Origin: Deltaproteobacteria bacterium
Lineage (GTDB): Bacteria; JADJOY01
NCBI GenBank assembly: GCA_016713535.1
Contig: JADJOY010000004.1
Coordinates: forward strand, 124,001 to 188,000
Direction of reading: 5' to 3'
DNA: 64,000 nucleotides
The position numbers and the translations under genes were made by a program. The notes beneath the pieces were generated by a model that did no database searches, was not told where the DNA came from, and saw nothing but the letters and a program-made list of their open reading frames with translations. Within the stretch, counting starts at the first letter, position 1. Each line of letters starts with the position of its first letter. Positions 1 to 12,290 of the stretch are shown here, piece by piece.

Positions 1-2
1 TG

Positions 3-1790
3 GGCGCGGCGCCCGCGCCCGGCTTCGACTCGAACCCCGCGCCGGGCAACACCCTCGTGCTGAGCACCACCGTGGGGGTGAACACGTCCACGAGCGTCGC
101 GGTCTCGGAGAACGGCACCGCCACCCTCGACGTGAGCAACGTCTCGGTCGCCGGCTCGGCGACGCTCTCGCTCACCTCGTCGAGCTCGTTCCAGATCGTC
201 GATGGCGGCGCGTCCCAGGACGTGACCGTGCAGTGCTCGTCGGCGCAGGCGGGCCAGTTCAACGGCACCCTCACGATCACCCACAACGCCAACGGCAGCC
301 CGGCGACCTACCCGATCCAGTGCAACGTCACCCAGGCTCCGGCGCCTGGCTTCGGCTCGAACCCGCCGGCCGGCAACACCCTGGTGATCGGCACCACGCC
401 CAACGTCGCGGCCACCACCGACGTGGTGGTGTCGGAGACCGGCACCGCGACACTCTCGGTGAGCAGTGTGGCGGTGAGCGGCTCGGCGGCGCTCTCGCGC
501 ACCACCGCCGCGTCGTTCCAGATCGTCGACGGCGGCCCGTCGCAGACGGTGACCGTCCAGTGCCTCGCCTCGCAGATCGGGCAGTACGACGGCACGCTGA
601 CCGTGACCCACGACGCCAACGGCAGCCCGGCCACCTATCCGGTCCAGTGCAACGTTACTGCGGCGCCGACGCCGGCCTACAGCTCGAGCCCGGCGCCCGG
701 CACGCTCATCCCGCTCATCACCACGCCGGGAGTCACGGCGAGCGATGCCATCGCGGTCTCCGAGGCGGGTAGCGCGACCTTGGTGGTGAGCAACGTCGCG
801 CTGAGCGGCGATCCCGAGATCACGCTCACGAGCGCCGCGTCCTTCCAGATCCCCGACGGCGGCGCATCGCAGGACATCACGTTCCAGTGCAGCTCGGCGT
901 CGGCGGGCTCGTTCGCTTCGACCCTGACGGTCACGCACAACGGCGCCGGCAGCCCGGCGCAGTACGCGATCACCTGCAGCGTCAACGTGCCGCCGCAGGG
1001 GGCGGTCGAGGGTGACTTCGACGCCGACGGCAAGCCCGACATGATGTGGGAGGATCCCAGCAACGGCTCGCTCCTGCTGTGGTTCATGAACGGGACGCAG
1101 CGCCTCGGCTTCCATGCCCTCAGCCCGTCGAAGGCGCCCGGCGCCACCTGGCACGTGAAGGGCTCGGGCGACTTCAACGGCGATGGCCGCACCGACCTGC
1201 TCTTCCAGGACGCCACCACCGGCGCGATGAAGGTGTGGTTCATGAAGGGCTACAAGCGCATCGGCGAGGCCGACGTGACGCCCGCCAACGTGAACAACCC
1301 GCTCCTCGAGGTGGTCGCCGTCGGGGACTTCAACGACGACGGCAAGCCCGACGTGCTGCGCCAGCAGTTCGGCAAGATGCCGATGAACGTGGTGTTCCTG
1401 AACGGCGCATCGGCGGTGGGACAGGTGACCTTCAACCCCGAGAAGGCGACCACCACCAAGAGCCGCACCCTGGGCGCGCCGGACATGAACGGCGACGGCA
1501 AGCCCGACATCCTGTTCGCCCTCAAGGGCAAGCTCTCGGTGTGGTTCATGGACGGCACCAAGCGGATCGGCACCGCCGACCTCACGCCGGCCAACGCCGC
1601 CACCTCGAAGGACGTGGTCGTCGGTAGCGCCGACTACGACGGCGACGGCAACGTGGACCTGTTGTTCCAGAACAAGCAGACCAGATTGCTCACCCTGTGG
1701 TTCATGAACGGGGTGAACCGGCTCTCGAGCTCGGCGACGTCGCCGGCGAAGGAGACCAACGCCAGCTGGACGATCGTAGCGCCGCGGTAA
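3..1790 (+). CDS. Secreted Ig-like/FG-GAP repeat protein (5' end outside window)
   Basis: The reading frame is already open at base 3, so the true start and any signal peptide lie upstream of the window. About 595 residues are visible. They begin with three Ig-like repeats of about 108 residues, each containing a SFQI-x-DGG strand, a V-x-QC strand and an SPA-x-Y-x-I/V-x-C ending, resembling HYDIN or choice-of-anchor D domains. From about base 1010 follow FG-GAP/VCBS-type repeats with Asp-rich calcium-loop motifs such as DFNGDGRTD and DMNGDGKPD alternating with WFMNG strands. FG-GAP blades usually form a beta-propeller, so extracellular adhesion or matrix binding is likely; the ligand cannot be told from the sequence. 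The next gene has the same tail and is a tandem paralogue. A hairpin terminator follows closely. Confidence 0.85.
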   Translation, partial: GAAPAPGFDSNPAPGNTLVLSTTVGVNTSTSVAVSENGTATLDVSNVSVAGSATLSLTSSSSFQIVDGGASQDVTVQCSSAQAGQFNGTLTITHNANGSPATYPIQCNVTQAPAPGFGSNPPAGNTLVIGTTPNVAATTDVVVSETGTATLSVSSVAVSGSAALSRTTAASFQIVDGGPSQTVTVQCLASQIGQYDGTLTVTHDANGSPATYPVQCNVTAAPTPAYSSSPAPGTLIPLITTPGVTASDAIAVSEAGSATLVVSNVALSGDPEITLTSAASFQIPDGGASQDITFQCSSASAGSFASTLTVTHNGAGSPAQYAITCSVNVPPQGAVEGDFDADGKPDMMWEDPSNGSLLLWFMNGTQRLGFHALSPSKAPGATWHVKGSGDFNGDGRTDLLFQDATTGAMKVWFMKGYKRIGEADVTPANVNNPLLEVVAVGDFNDDGKPDVLRQQFGKMPMNVVFLNGASAVGQVTFNPEKATTTKSRTLGAPDMNGDGKPDILFALKGKLSVWFMDGTKRIGTADLTPANAATSKDVVVGSADYDGDGNVDLLFQNKQTRLLTLWFMNGVNRLSSSATSPAKETNASWTIVAPR

Positions 1791-1809
1791 TCCTTCCTCG
1801 GTCGACCCG

Positions 1810-1850
1810 GCCCGGGCCTCGCGCAAGTGCGCGGGGCTCGGGCCTTTTTC
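1810..1850 (+). terminator. Rho-independent terminator after the first repeat protein
   Basis: A 15-base arm at 1810-1824 pairs with 1829-1843 (two non-Watson-Crick positions) around a four-base AAGT loop, and is followed by CTTTTTC. It starts 20 bases after the stop codon and separates the two tandem repeat-protein genes. Confidence 0.85.
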
Positions 1851-2088
1851 GTTCATGGTCTGCGAGGTAACGCCGGGGCCCGGTCGACCTGCGGGCGTCG
1901 CTGTAACCCGCCGGAAACTGCAGTAAATTTTCGCCCACCCCTCAAGCCGGGCACGGCGGTTGCCGATGGAGGCGGTGTCGGGTCCCGACGGGGCCGTCGA
2001 CCGACCCGACTCCCAACACCGACGCGATCGCTCGATCGCGCCCGCCAAACCATTCCGCCGCGCGGCGGAGCATGTGCTGGAGGGGTCC

Positions 2089-4119
2089 ATGAATCACCCG
2101 TTGCTGCGGCTGTCGATCACCCGTGGTTCTCGAGCTCGAATGAGGCGAGCGGCGTCGTTCGTCCTGGTGGCGCTCGCGCTCGTCCTTCCCGTCCCGGTGA
2201 TGGCCGCGACCATCGTGGTGAACTCCTCGACCGATGTGCTGAACGGCAGCGACGGCGGGTGCACGTTGCGCGAGGCGCTCGCCAACGCCGACGCCAACGC
2301 CGCGACCTACGCGGACTGCGCCGCCGGTGTGGCGTCGCCGACCGTCGACCAGATCCACTTCTCGGGCGTGTCCTCGATCACGCTGACCGGGGTCGAGCTC
2401 CCGATCTCCGAGTCGGTGGAGATCGACGGGCCAGTCACGATCGACGGCGGCGGCGCGGGGCGCAGCGCGCGCATCCTGCACGTCACCGCCGGCACCCTGA
2501 CGGCGCGCGACGTGATCTTCCAGAATGCGATCGCCGCGGGCGGCGCGGCGATCCTCGCCGCCAACGCGAACCTCGATCTCACCGACTGCACCTTCGACCA
2601 CAACACCGCCTCGAGCAGCGCCGGTGGCGCCGTCTCCACGTCGGCCGGCAACGTCACGTTGACCCGGGTCACGTTCACCGACAACGCGGCCGCGGCGGGG
2701 GACGGCGGCGCCCTGTGGGTGTCGCTCACCAACGACACGCTGGCGGTCGCGGACGGCGTCTTCACCGACAACGCGGCGAGCAACGCGGGCGGCGCCCTCT
2801 ACGTGGCCGGCACCGGCACCGGCGGCGCCACGATCACCGGCACGAGCTTCCTCGGCAACTCGTGCACCAACACCAGCGCCTCGAAGGGCGGCGGCGCGAT
2901 CTACGACGCGGTCGCGTCGACCGCCGGCACGGTGATCTCGCTCTCGACCTTCGACTCGAACGTCGCCACCGCTGCCCAGGGCGGCGCGATCTTCAACGCC
3001 GCGTCGGCCTCGGGCACCACCGTCACCGACACCCTCTTCGAGAGCAACCAGGCCCCCGGGCCGGGCATCAGCCAGGGCTTCGGCGGCGCGATCCACAACC
3101 TCGGCCACCTCGCGGTGGTGACCTCGAGCTTCCACGGCAACAGCGCGGCCCGCAGCGGCGCCGCGCTCAGCAACCGCGCCGCCGGTAGCATCACCGTGAC
3201 GCTCGCGAACTCGACGATCGGAGGCAACACGGCCGGTCTCTCGGGCGGCGGCGTCTGGAATCTCGCTGGCTCGAAGATCGAGACCCGCAACGTGACGGTC
3301 GCCTCGAACACGATCGTGTCGTCGGCCTACGGCGGCGCCAACGTGTGGAACGACGGCGCCTTCACCATCCTCAACACGATCATCGCCGACGGCATCGGCA
3401 CCACCGGCTGCGGCCCGACCTCGCTCACCAACAACAACGGTGACGGCAACCTCCAGTATCCGGCCGCGAGCTGCGGCGCCGGCCCCGCCGCGATCCCTGC
3501 CGGCGATCCCGCGCTCGGCACGCCCGCCTACGACGGTGGCCCTGCCGGCTTGCTGGTCATGTCGCTCGGCGCGGGCAGCGCGGCGATCGGCGCCGGCAAC
3601 GCGGCCACCTGCGCCGCCGCGCCGATCTCGTCCCTCGACCAGCGCGGCACCGCGCGTCCGCTGCCGGTCGCCACGACCTGCGACTCCGGCGCCTACGAAT
3701 CGGGTCGCATCGCCGGCTTCTCGTCGAGCCCGGTCCCCGGCTCGACGGTTCCGATCACGGTGTACGCGGGCTCGACCGACAGCGGGAAGGTGACGGTCTC
3801 GGAGACCTGCGGCGACGCCGAGATCACCCTCGCTTCGGCCACCTCGTTCACGGTCGCCGACGGCGCGGCACCGGCGGACGTCACCGTCGAGTGCACGTCG
3901 CTCTCGGTCGGCGTCTACACCGCGACGCTCTCGATCGCCCACGACGGCGGCGCGAGCCCCTCGACCTACACCGTGAGCTGCCAGGTCCTGCCGCCACCGG
4001 CGCCGATCTACGCGTCGAGCCCGGCGGGCGGGAGCACCCTCGACCTCACCACCGTCGCCGGCACCCCGAGACCAAGGACGTGGTGGTGTCGAACACCGGT
4101 AACGCGACGATGCACGTGA
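2089..4119 (+). CDS. CSLREA-domain secreted beta-helix protein, 5' part of a frameshifted gene
   Basis: The ATG at 2089 has a GGAGG five bases upstream and opens a signal peptide (basic start, hydrophobic core about residues 22-36, likely cleavage after VMA). A CSLREA-type motif, here CTLREAL, lies at residues 58-64, followed by about 400 residues of small, Gly/Asn/Thr-rich right-handed beta-helix repeats. A choice-of-anchor Q-like end (LDQRG, then CDSGAYE) sits near residues 515-545, and Ig-like repeats begin after it. Useful coding ends near base 4068: beyond that the frame gives an unrelated basic tail to a stop at 4119, whereas the next frame continues the same Ig repeat without loss. One missing G in the CCGAG at 4066-4070 restores a single protein of about 1450 residues ending at 6443. 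It is most likely an exported surface or matrix protein. Confidence 0.8.
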   Translation: MNHPLLRLSITRGSRARMRRAASFVLVALALVLPVPVMAATIVVNSSTDVLNGSDGGCTLREALANADANAATYADCAAGVASPTVDQIHFSGVSSITLTGVELPISESVEIDGPVTIDGGGAGRSARILHVTAGTLTARDVIFQNAIAAGGAAILAANANLDLTDCTFDHNTASSSAGGAVSTSAGNVTLTRVTFTDNAAAAGDGGALWVSLTNDTLAVADGVFTDNAASNAGGALYVAGTGTGGATITGTSFLGNSCTNTSASKGGGAIYDAVASTAGTVISLSTFDSNVATAAQGGAIFNAASASGTTVTDTLFESNQAPGPGISQGFGGAIHNLGHLAVVTSSFHGNSAARSGAALSNRAAGSITVTLANSTIGGNTAGLSGGGVWNLAGSKIETRNVTVASNTIVSSAYGGANVWNDGAFTILNTIIADGIGTTGCGPTSLTNNNGDGNLQYPAASCGAGPAAIPAGDPALGTPAYDGGPAGLLVMSLGAGSAAIGAGNAATCAAAPISSLDQRGTARPLPVATTCDSGAYESGRIAGFSSSPVPGSTVPITVYAGSTDSGKVTVSETCGDAEITLASATSFTVADGAAPADVTVECTSLSVGVYTATLSIAHDGGASPSTYTVSCQVLPPPAPIYASSPAGGSTLDLTTVAGTPRPRTWWCRTPVTRRCT

Positions 4120-6443
4120 CCGCCGTGTCGGTGACCGGTGATCCCGAGATCTCGCTGACCACCCCGGGCTCGTTCCAGATCGCGAGCGGCGGCGGCGATG
4201 AGACCGTCACCGTGCAGTGCTCGGCGGTGAACGGCGGCTCGTACGCGGCGACGCTCAGCGTGACCCACGACGCGGTCGGCAGCCCGGCCTCGTACCCGGT
4301 GACCTGCGACGTGGCCGAGCCCGGCTTCGCCTCCAGCCCGGCGCCAGGCGCCACGCTCTCGCTCGCCACCCTCGCCGGCACGCCGACCTCGACCGACGTG
4401 GTCGTGTCCGAGACCAGCGATGCGACGCTCTCGGTCTCCAACGTCGCGGTGACCGGTGATCCCGAGCTCGCGCTATCGACCGCCAGCTCGTTCCAGATCG
4501 CCGATGGCGGCGCCTCGGTGACCGTGACGGTGGAGTGCTCGGCCGTGCTGGTCGGCACCTACACCGGCACGCTCACGATCACCCACGACGCCGACGGCAG
4601 CCCGGCCTCGTACGCGGTGAGCTGCGAGGTGGCGCCGGTGCCCGTGCAGGGCTACTCCTCGAGCCCGGCTCCGGGGGCGACCCTGAACCTCGGTACGGTA
4701 GCTGGCACCCCGACCACAACGGACGTCGTCGTCAGCGAGACCGGCAACACCACGCTGGTGGTGACCAGTGTGGCGGTGAGCGGTGACGCGGCGCTCTCGC
4801 TGGTCACGCCCAGCTCGTTCCAGATCGCCGACGGCGGTGCCTCCGAGACCCTCACGGTGCAGTGCTCGTCGGCCCAGGTCGGCACCTACACCGGCAGCCT
4901 CACCGTGACCCACGGCGGCGACGGCAGCCCCGCGATCTACCCGATCTCGTGCAGCGTCACCGCGGTGCCGATGCCGGGCTTCGCCTCGGATCCGGCCCCC
5001 GAGTCGACGATCCCGATCACCACGGTGGCCGGCACTCCGCTGAGCTCGAACATCGTCGTGTCCGAGACCGGCAATCTGCCGCTGGTGGTGAGCGATGTGT
5101 CACTGACCGGCGATCCCGAGATCTCGCTGCTCACGCCGACCTCGTTCACGATCGCCGACGGCGATCCGTCACAGGCGGTGTCGGTGCAGTGCGACGCGGC
5201 GAACGCGGGTGACTACAGCGCCACCCTCACGATTTCCCACAACGCCTTCGCGCCGGGTTCACCGCTGATCCGGACCCACGTCGAGCAAGCGACCTACACG
5301 ATCGACTGCACGGTGTCCGCGGCGGCCGCGCCGGGCTACGCCTCGGTGCCGTCGGTGGGCGCCACCATCCCGATGATCACCGGCCGCGGCATCCCGGCCG
5401 ACGAACGCATCACCGTGAGCGACAGCGGCAACGCGATCCTCGAGGTCAGCGACATCGAGGTGACCGGTGACGCGGCCATCACGCTCACCAGCGCCACGTC
5501 GTTCGTCCTCGACTACCGCGCGCCCTCGCACGACATCACCTTCCGCTGTGCCTCCGCGACGTCCGGCTCGTTCGCCGCGGTGATCACGGTCCACCACAAC
5601 GCCGGCGCCTCGGCCCAGTACGCGGTGAGCTGCAACGTGGGCGGCATCGCGGGAGACACCCGCGGTGACTTCGACGGCGACGGCCATCCCGACCTGGTGT
5701 GGGAAGACCAGCGCGACGGCTCGCTCTCGGTGTGGCTCATGAACGGCGCGCAGCGGCTCGCGCAGCGGCCCCTCGACCCCAGCCACACGCCCGGCGCGAG
5801 CTGGCACGTGGTGGGCTCGGGCGACTTCAACGGCGACGCCAAAGCCGACCTGCTGCTGCAGAACTCCTCGACCGGTGCGATGAAGGTGTGGTTCATGAAC
5901 GCGATGCACAAGTTCGGCGAGGCCGACGTCACGCCGAGCTCGATCGCCGATCCCAAGCAGGTGGTGGTCGCGGTGGCGGACATGAACGGTGACGGGCGGC
6001 CCGACGTGGTCCGCCAGGTGCCCGGCAAGATGCCGATGAACGTGGTGTTCCTGAAGGGTGCCTCGGTCCTCGGTCAGACCAGCATCAATCCGGACAAGGC
6101 GTCGAAGACCTCGGCGAAGGTGCTCGGTGCGCCGGACCTCGACGACGACGGCAAGCCGGACTTCCTGTTCACCAACAAGGGCCAGCTCATGGTGATGTTC
6201 ATGGACGGCGTGACCCGCACCGGCACGGCGAGCCTCGATCCGTCGGCCGCGCCCACGACCAAGGACATGCTGGTCGGCAACGCGGACTTCAACGGTGACG
6301 GCAAGACCGACCTGCTCTTCGAGAACCGCAAGAGCGGTGCGCTGGTGCTGTGGACGATGAACGGCATCCACCGGCTCAACGCGGTGCCGACGGCCCCTGC
6401 CAAGGAGGTGGACCCCCACTTGGTGATCGCGGCACCTCGCTGA
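4068..6443 (+). CDS. Ig-like/FG-GAP tail of the CSLREA protein, 3' part of the frameshifted gene
   Basis: This frame continues the Ig-like repeat interrupted near 4068 (TKDVVVSNTGNATMHV follows naturally from LDLTTVAGTP). It contains about five more Ig-like repeats of 100-110 residues, with one longer variant around 5100-5330, and then from about 5660 an FG-GAP/VCBS region with DFDGDGHPD, DFNGDAKAD, DMNGDGRPD and DFNGDGKTD loops. The C-terminal 260 residues are closely similar to those of the gene ending at 1790. No start codon or ribosome site fits an independent gene here. It should therefore be read as the second half of the protein starting at 2089, with one base missing at the junction. 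A perfect hairpin terminator follows. Confidence 0.8.
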   Translation, partial: ETKDVVVSNTGNATMHVTAVSVTGDPEISLTTPGSFQIASGGGDETVTVQCSAVNGGSYAATLSVTHDAVGSPASYPVTCDVAEPGFASSPAPGATLSLATLAGTPTSTDVVVSETSDATLSVSNVAVTGDPELALSTASSFQIADGGASVTVTVECSAVLVGTYTGTLTITHDADGSPASYAVSCEVAPVPVQGYSSSPAPGATLNLGTVAGTPTTTDVVVSETGNTTLVVTSVAVSGDAALSLVTPSSFQIADGGASETLTVQCSSAQVGTYTGSLTVTHGGDGSPAIYPISCSVTAVPMPGFASDPAPESTIPITTVAGTPLSSNIVVSETGNLPLVVSDVSLTGDPEISLLTPTSFTIADGDPSQAVSVQCDAANAGDYSATLTISHNAFAPGSPLIRTHVEQATYTIDCTVSAAAAPGYASVPSVGATIPMITGRGIPADERITVSDSGNAILEVSDIEVTGDAAITLTSATSFVLDYRAPSHDITFRCASATSGSFAAVITVHHNAGASAQYAVSCNVGGIAGDTRGDFDGDGHPDLVWEDQRDGSLSVWLMNGAQRLAQRPLDPSHTPGASWHVVGSGDFNGDAKADLLLQNSSTGAMKVWFMNAMHKFGEADVTPSSIADPKQVVVAVADMNGDGRPDVVRQVPGKMPMNVVFLKGASVLGQTSINPDKASKTSAKVLGAPDLDDDGKPDFLFTNKGQLMVMFMDGVTRTGTASLDPSAAPTTKDMLVGNADFNGDGKTDLLFENRKSGALVLWTMNGIHRLNAVPTAPAKEVDPHLVIAAPR

Positions 6444-6463
6444 ACCGGACGTAGTTCGTCCGA

Positions 6464-6496
6464 GGGGCCACCGGGCAACCGGTGGCCCCTTCTTTC
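6464..6496 (+). terminator. Rho-independent terminator after the CSLREA gene
   Basis: A perfect 11-bp stem (GGGGCCACCGG at 6464-6474 with 6479-6489) closes a GCAA tetraloop and is followed by TTCTTTC. It lies 20 bases after the stop codon. Confidence 0.9.
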
Positions 6497-6522
6497 GTTC
6501 TCCAGGGATCGATCGGCCTGTG

Positions 6523-6592
6523 GCGGGCGGCCGCTTCGTCGGCCGCCCCAACTCCATCCCGGGGTCGTCGACGAAGCGACGACCCTCCAGCC
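6523..6592. repeat. Dispersed paired-hairpin repeat, family 2, copy 1
   Basis: Two adjacent inverted repeats are separated by about 15 bases: GGGCGGCC/GGCCGCCC around a CTTCGTC-type loop, and GGGTCGTCG/CGACGACCC around a six-base loop. The reverse complement of this segment matches 61812-61884 almost base for base, including the spacer and the flanking GGCTGGAGGG. It lies between two convergent genes and encodes nothing. The layout resembles REP/BIME elements. Confidence 0.75.
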
Positions 6593-6598
6593 GGTAGG

Positions 6599-8782
<2,184 letters not shown>

Positions 8783-8818
8783 GGGTCAGCGCGGTGCGCG
8801 AGCCGCTGCGGGAGCGCC

Positions 8819-8930
8819 GCGGGGGGACGGAGCCCCCCGCGCTACGAGCACCTTCGTAGCGACGGGGGTTCCATCCCCCGTCGCCGGCTCCACGCGGTCT
8901 CCGTGAGCGGCCCAGATGGAACGATTCACC
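8819..8930. repeat. Dispersed paired-hairpin repeat, family 1, copy 1
   Basis: It contains the hairpin GCGGGGGG/CCCCCCGC (loop ACGGAG), the inner inverted pair GCTACG/CGTAGC, and a second hairpin with CGACGGGG/CCCCGTCG arms. A flank follows (CCGTGAGCG, CCCAGAT, GAACGATTCAC) that recurs in inverse orientation at 52901-53033. It fills the gap between the XRE-cupin gene and the fused E1 gene. Confidence 0.8.
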
Positions 8931-8948
8931 GCCGCTCCGTCGCGCCGC

Positions 8949-9584
8949 TCATTCCCGGAAGGCGCGCCCGAGCGGGCTCTCAGGGAGGGCGCGACGCGCC
9001 TGCGCGACGCACGCGATCAGCCGCGCCGGGCCGCCCTCGACGGCGCGCAGCGTGTGGCGCAGCCGCGAGTCGTAGTAGATCGAGTCGCCCGGCGAGAGCC
9101 GGTGCACCTCGCCGCCCACCTCGACCTCGAGCCTCCCTGCGAGCACGAACAGGAACTCCTCGCCGTCGTGCGCCGAGTGCGGGAACGCACCTTCGCCCGC
9201 GGGCGGCACTTCGATCAGGAACGGCTCCATGAGCTTCTCGGTGAGCCGGTGCGAGAGCGCCTGGTAGCGGTAGTTGAGGCTCTCACCGGCCTCGGTGCGC
9301 GGCTGCACCGCCCAGCGCTCGCTGGCGCGCACCACCTCGACGCGGCTCAGGGCGTCGCTCTCGGTCTGGAAGAACCGGCTGATCGAGACGTCGAGGGCGC
9401 TCGCGATCTTGAGCAGCTCGCCGATCGCGGGCTCGGCGATCGAGGTCTCGTAGGCGTGCAGCCGGCTCTCGCTCAGCCCCGTGTCGCGCGCCAGGTCGTG
9501 GAGGCTGCGGCCGCGCTCCTCGCGCAGGCGCTGGATCTTGGCGCCCACCGCGAGGCGCAGGAATTCATCGTCCAGCATGATCAC
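8949..9584 (-). CDS. XRE-family regulator with C-terminal cupin domain
   Basis: The protein has 211 residues. A helix-turn-helix occupies about residues 12-70 (LREERGRSLHDLARDTGLS, then SRLHAYE). A cupin barrel spans about 125-195, with the metal-site style motif HDGEEFLFVLAGRLEV and PGDSIYYDSRLRHTLR. XRE-cupin proteins are usually small-molecule-sensing repressors or activators of catabolic genes, the cupin binding the effector. The GTG start at 9584 overlaps the stop codon of the upstream E2 gene as GTGA, indicating translational coupling; an ATG two codons in (9578) is the alternative. Its position inside the dehydrogenase cluster makes local regulation of that cluster the obvious hypothesis, not shown here. 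Confidence 0.88.
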   Translation of the reverse strand: MIMLDDEFLRLAVGAKIQRLREERGRSLHDLARDTGLSESRLHAYETSIAEPAIGELLKIASALDVSISRFFQTESDALSRVEVVRASERWAVQPRTEAGESLNYRYQALSHRLTEKLMEPFLIEVPPAGEGAFPHSAHDGEEFLFVLAGRLEVEVGGEVHRLSPGDSIYYDSRLRHTLRAVEGGPARLIACVAQARRALPESPLGRAFRE

Positions 9585-10966
9585 GCTCCTGCCTCGAAGA
9601 AGTCGGGGAAGTCGGCGGCCTCCAGGATGGCACGCAGGTCCTCGACGAAGCGCGCGCAGTGGAAGCCGTCGGCGACGCGGTGGTCGACGCTCATCGACAC
9701 GTTCATCACGTGGCGCGGCACCAGCTCGTCGCCCACGTAGCGCGCGCGTTTGCGAATCGCGTTGACGCCGAGGATGGCGCTCTCGGGGTGGTTCACGATC
9801 GGCGTCGACACGATGCCGCCCAGCTTGCCGAGGGAGGTGATGGTGAAGGTGCCGCCGCGTGCCTCCTCCGGACGTAGCCGGCCGGCGCGGGCGCGCTCGG
9901 AGAGGTCGCCGATCCGCGTCGCGAGTGCCGGGACGCCGAGCGCGGCGGCGTCGTGGATCACCGGCACCACGAGGCCGTCGTCTGTGGCGACGGCGACGCC
10001 GAGGTGGATCGCGGCCTTCATGACCAGCTCGCTCGCGTCGTCGTCGAGGCTCGCGTTGAGGAGTGGATGGGCCGGCAGGGTCCGGATCACGGCGCGCGCC
10101 AGGAACGCGAGCGGCGAGGGCGCCTCGCGTCCTTCCGCGGCGAGCCGCTCGCGGCGCGTCACCAGCTCGGTGAGGTCGATCTCCTCGACGTAGCTGAAGT
10201 GAGCGGTGCGGTGGCGCGCCTCGAGCAAGTGGCGCGCGATCGCGCGGCGCACGCCGCGCAGCGGCACGCGCTTCCAGTCGGGCGGATCGGGCGGACGCGG
10301 GGCGGGACTGGCCGGTGTGGTCGCGGCCGCGACGGCCGCCTCGAGCGGTGCCGACGGCGCTGGTTCGGGCGGAGGTGCGTTGCGCGCCGCCTCCTCGACG
10401 TCGCGGCGCATGATCCTGCCGCCCGGCCCCGAGCCGGCGAGGCGGGTCAGGTCGACGGCGAGCCGCCGCGCTAGCTCGCGCACCGCCGGGACCGCCTGCA
10501 CGCCGTCCTCGTCGAGACCGTGGCTCGCGCGCTGGTGGGAGACCGGCCTCGCCGGCATCCGCGGCGGATGGTGATCGGCGGCGGGAGCGCTCGCGGCCGG
10601 GCGACGTGGCGGAGGGGGCGCTGGCGGCGGCGCGGCGCGCGGCGGTGGTGGAGGTGGCGCGGCTCGAGGGGCCGGTTCGGGCGCCGCGCTCGGAGGCGAC
10701 GAGGGGGCCGCCTCAACGGTCGCCGCGCCGTCACCGTCCTCGATCTCGAGCAGCACCTCGCCCACCTTCACGACGTCGCCCTCGCGGAACCCGAGCCGCG
10801 CGATCTTCCCCGCGGCCGGCGACGGGATCTCGAACGACGCCTTGTCGGTCATCAGCTCGACGAGCGTCTGGTCGACCGCCACCACGTCGCCGACCTTGAC
10901 CTTCCACTCGACGACCTCGGCCTCGACGACTCCTTCGCCAATATCCGGCAACTTGAATCGAATCAT
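9581..10966 (-). CDS. Dihydrolipoamide acyltransferase (E2) of a 2-oxoacid dehydrogenase
   Basis: The protein has 461 residues in the usual E2 order. A lipoyl domain (residues 1-78) carries the lipoylated lysine in MTDKASFEIPSP. A long Pro/Ala hinge follows (about 85-150). A peripheral subunit-binding domain (about 155-195) contains VPAVRELARRLAVDL and GSGPGGRIMRRDV. The catalytic acyltransferase domain (about 230-461) ends with DHRVADGFHCARF, which holds the catalytic His and Asp. It transfers the acyl group from E1 to coenzyme A and forms the core of the complex. Its stop overlaps the regulator start. It follows E1-beta by 143 bases and together with it forms a branched-chain-type (Bkd) or pyruvate-type complex. 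The E3 gene is not in the window. Confidence 0.92.
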   Translation of the reverse strand: MIRFKLPDIGEGVVEAEVVEWKVKVGDVVAVDQTLVELMTDKASFEIPSPAAGKIARLGFREGDVVKVGEVLLEIEDGDGAATVEAAPSSPPSAAPEPAPRAAPPPPPPRAAPPPAPPPPRRPAASAPAADHHPPRMPARPVSHQRASHGLDEDGVQAVPAVRELARRLAVDLTRLAGSGPGGRIMRRDVEEAARNAPPPEPAPSAPLEAAVAAATTPASPAPRPPDPPDWKRVPLRGVRRAIARHLLEARHRTAHFSYVEEIDLTELVTRRERLAAEGREAPSPLAFLARAVIRTLPAHPLLNASLDDDASELVMKAAIHLGVAVATDDGLVVPVIHDAAALGVPALATRIGDLSERARAGRLRPEEARGGTFTITSLGKLGGIVSTPIVNHPESAILGVNAIRKRARYVGDELVPRHVMNVSMSVDHRVADGFHCARFVEDLRAILEAADFPDFFEAGA

Positions 10967-11109
10967 CTATTTCTCGGGGAGCGTGCGCGAAGCGCGCGCG
11001 GGTTCCGGATTCCCGGCCCGTCGGAGGCAGGCCCTCCGACCAAGGGGGGAGGCGCTTCGGAGGGACCGACTCCGTCGGCCCGCGGTCCACTCGGTGTGCT
11101 GGCTCACGC

Positions 11110-12090
<981 letters not shown>

Positions 12091-12118
12091 CGTGACGTTC
12101 GCTCTTCGTCTCAGCGCT

Positions 12119-12290
12119 CGCGGGGGGACGGAGCCCCCCGCGCTACGCGATCCACCGTCGTCCGCGGGGCGACGGGGCGCCCCGCGCTACGGACAGGAAC
12201 GTGGCGACGGGGGTTCCATTCCCCGCCGCCGGGTTCGATCGGCTTCCACGCGGAACGTGGATCGAACGATTCACGGCGCTCTCACAGCTC
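12119..12290. repeat. Dispersed paired-hairpin repeat, family 1, copy 2 (expanded)
   Basis: It has the same orientation as the copy at 8819, with the GCGGGGGG/CCCCCCGC hairpin at its left end. It carries an extra short module (GGGGCG...CGCCCC followed by another GCTACG) before the CGACGGGG-type hairpin. The right flank GGATCGAACGATTCAC matches the other copies. It lies between the E1-alpha and E1-beta genes of one presumed operon. Confidence 0.75.

Noticed and set aside
1860-2000. Possible riboswitch in the leader of the CSLREA gene
   Set aside because: A GGAAACTGCAG-like stretch was compared with the c-di-GMP-I aptamer from memory, but the conserved core and tetraloop receptor are not present.
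1942-3942. 666-codon minus-strand open frame opposite the CSLREA gene
   Set aside because: Arg/Gly/Asp-rich low-complexity translation with no domain; an antisense shadow of a high-GC gene with clear motifs on the plus strand.
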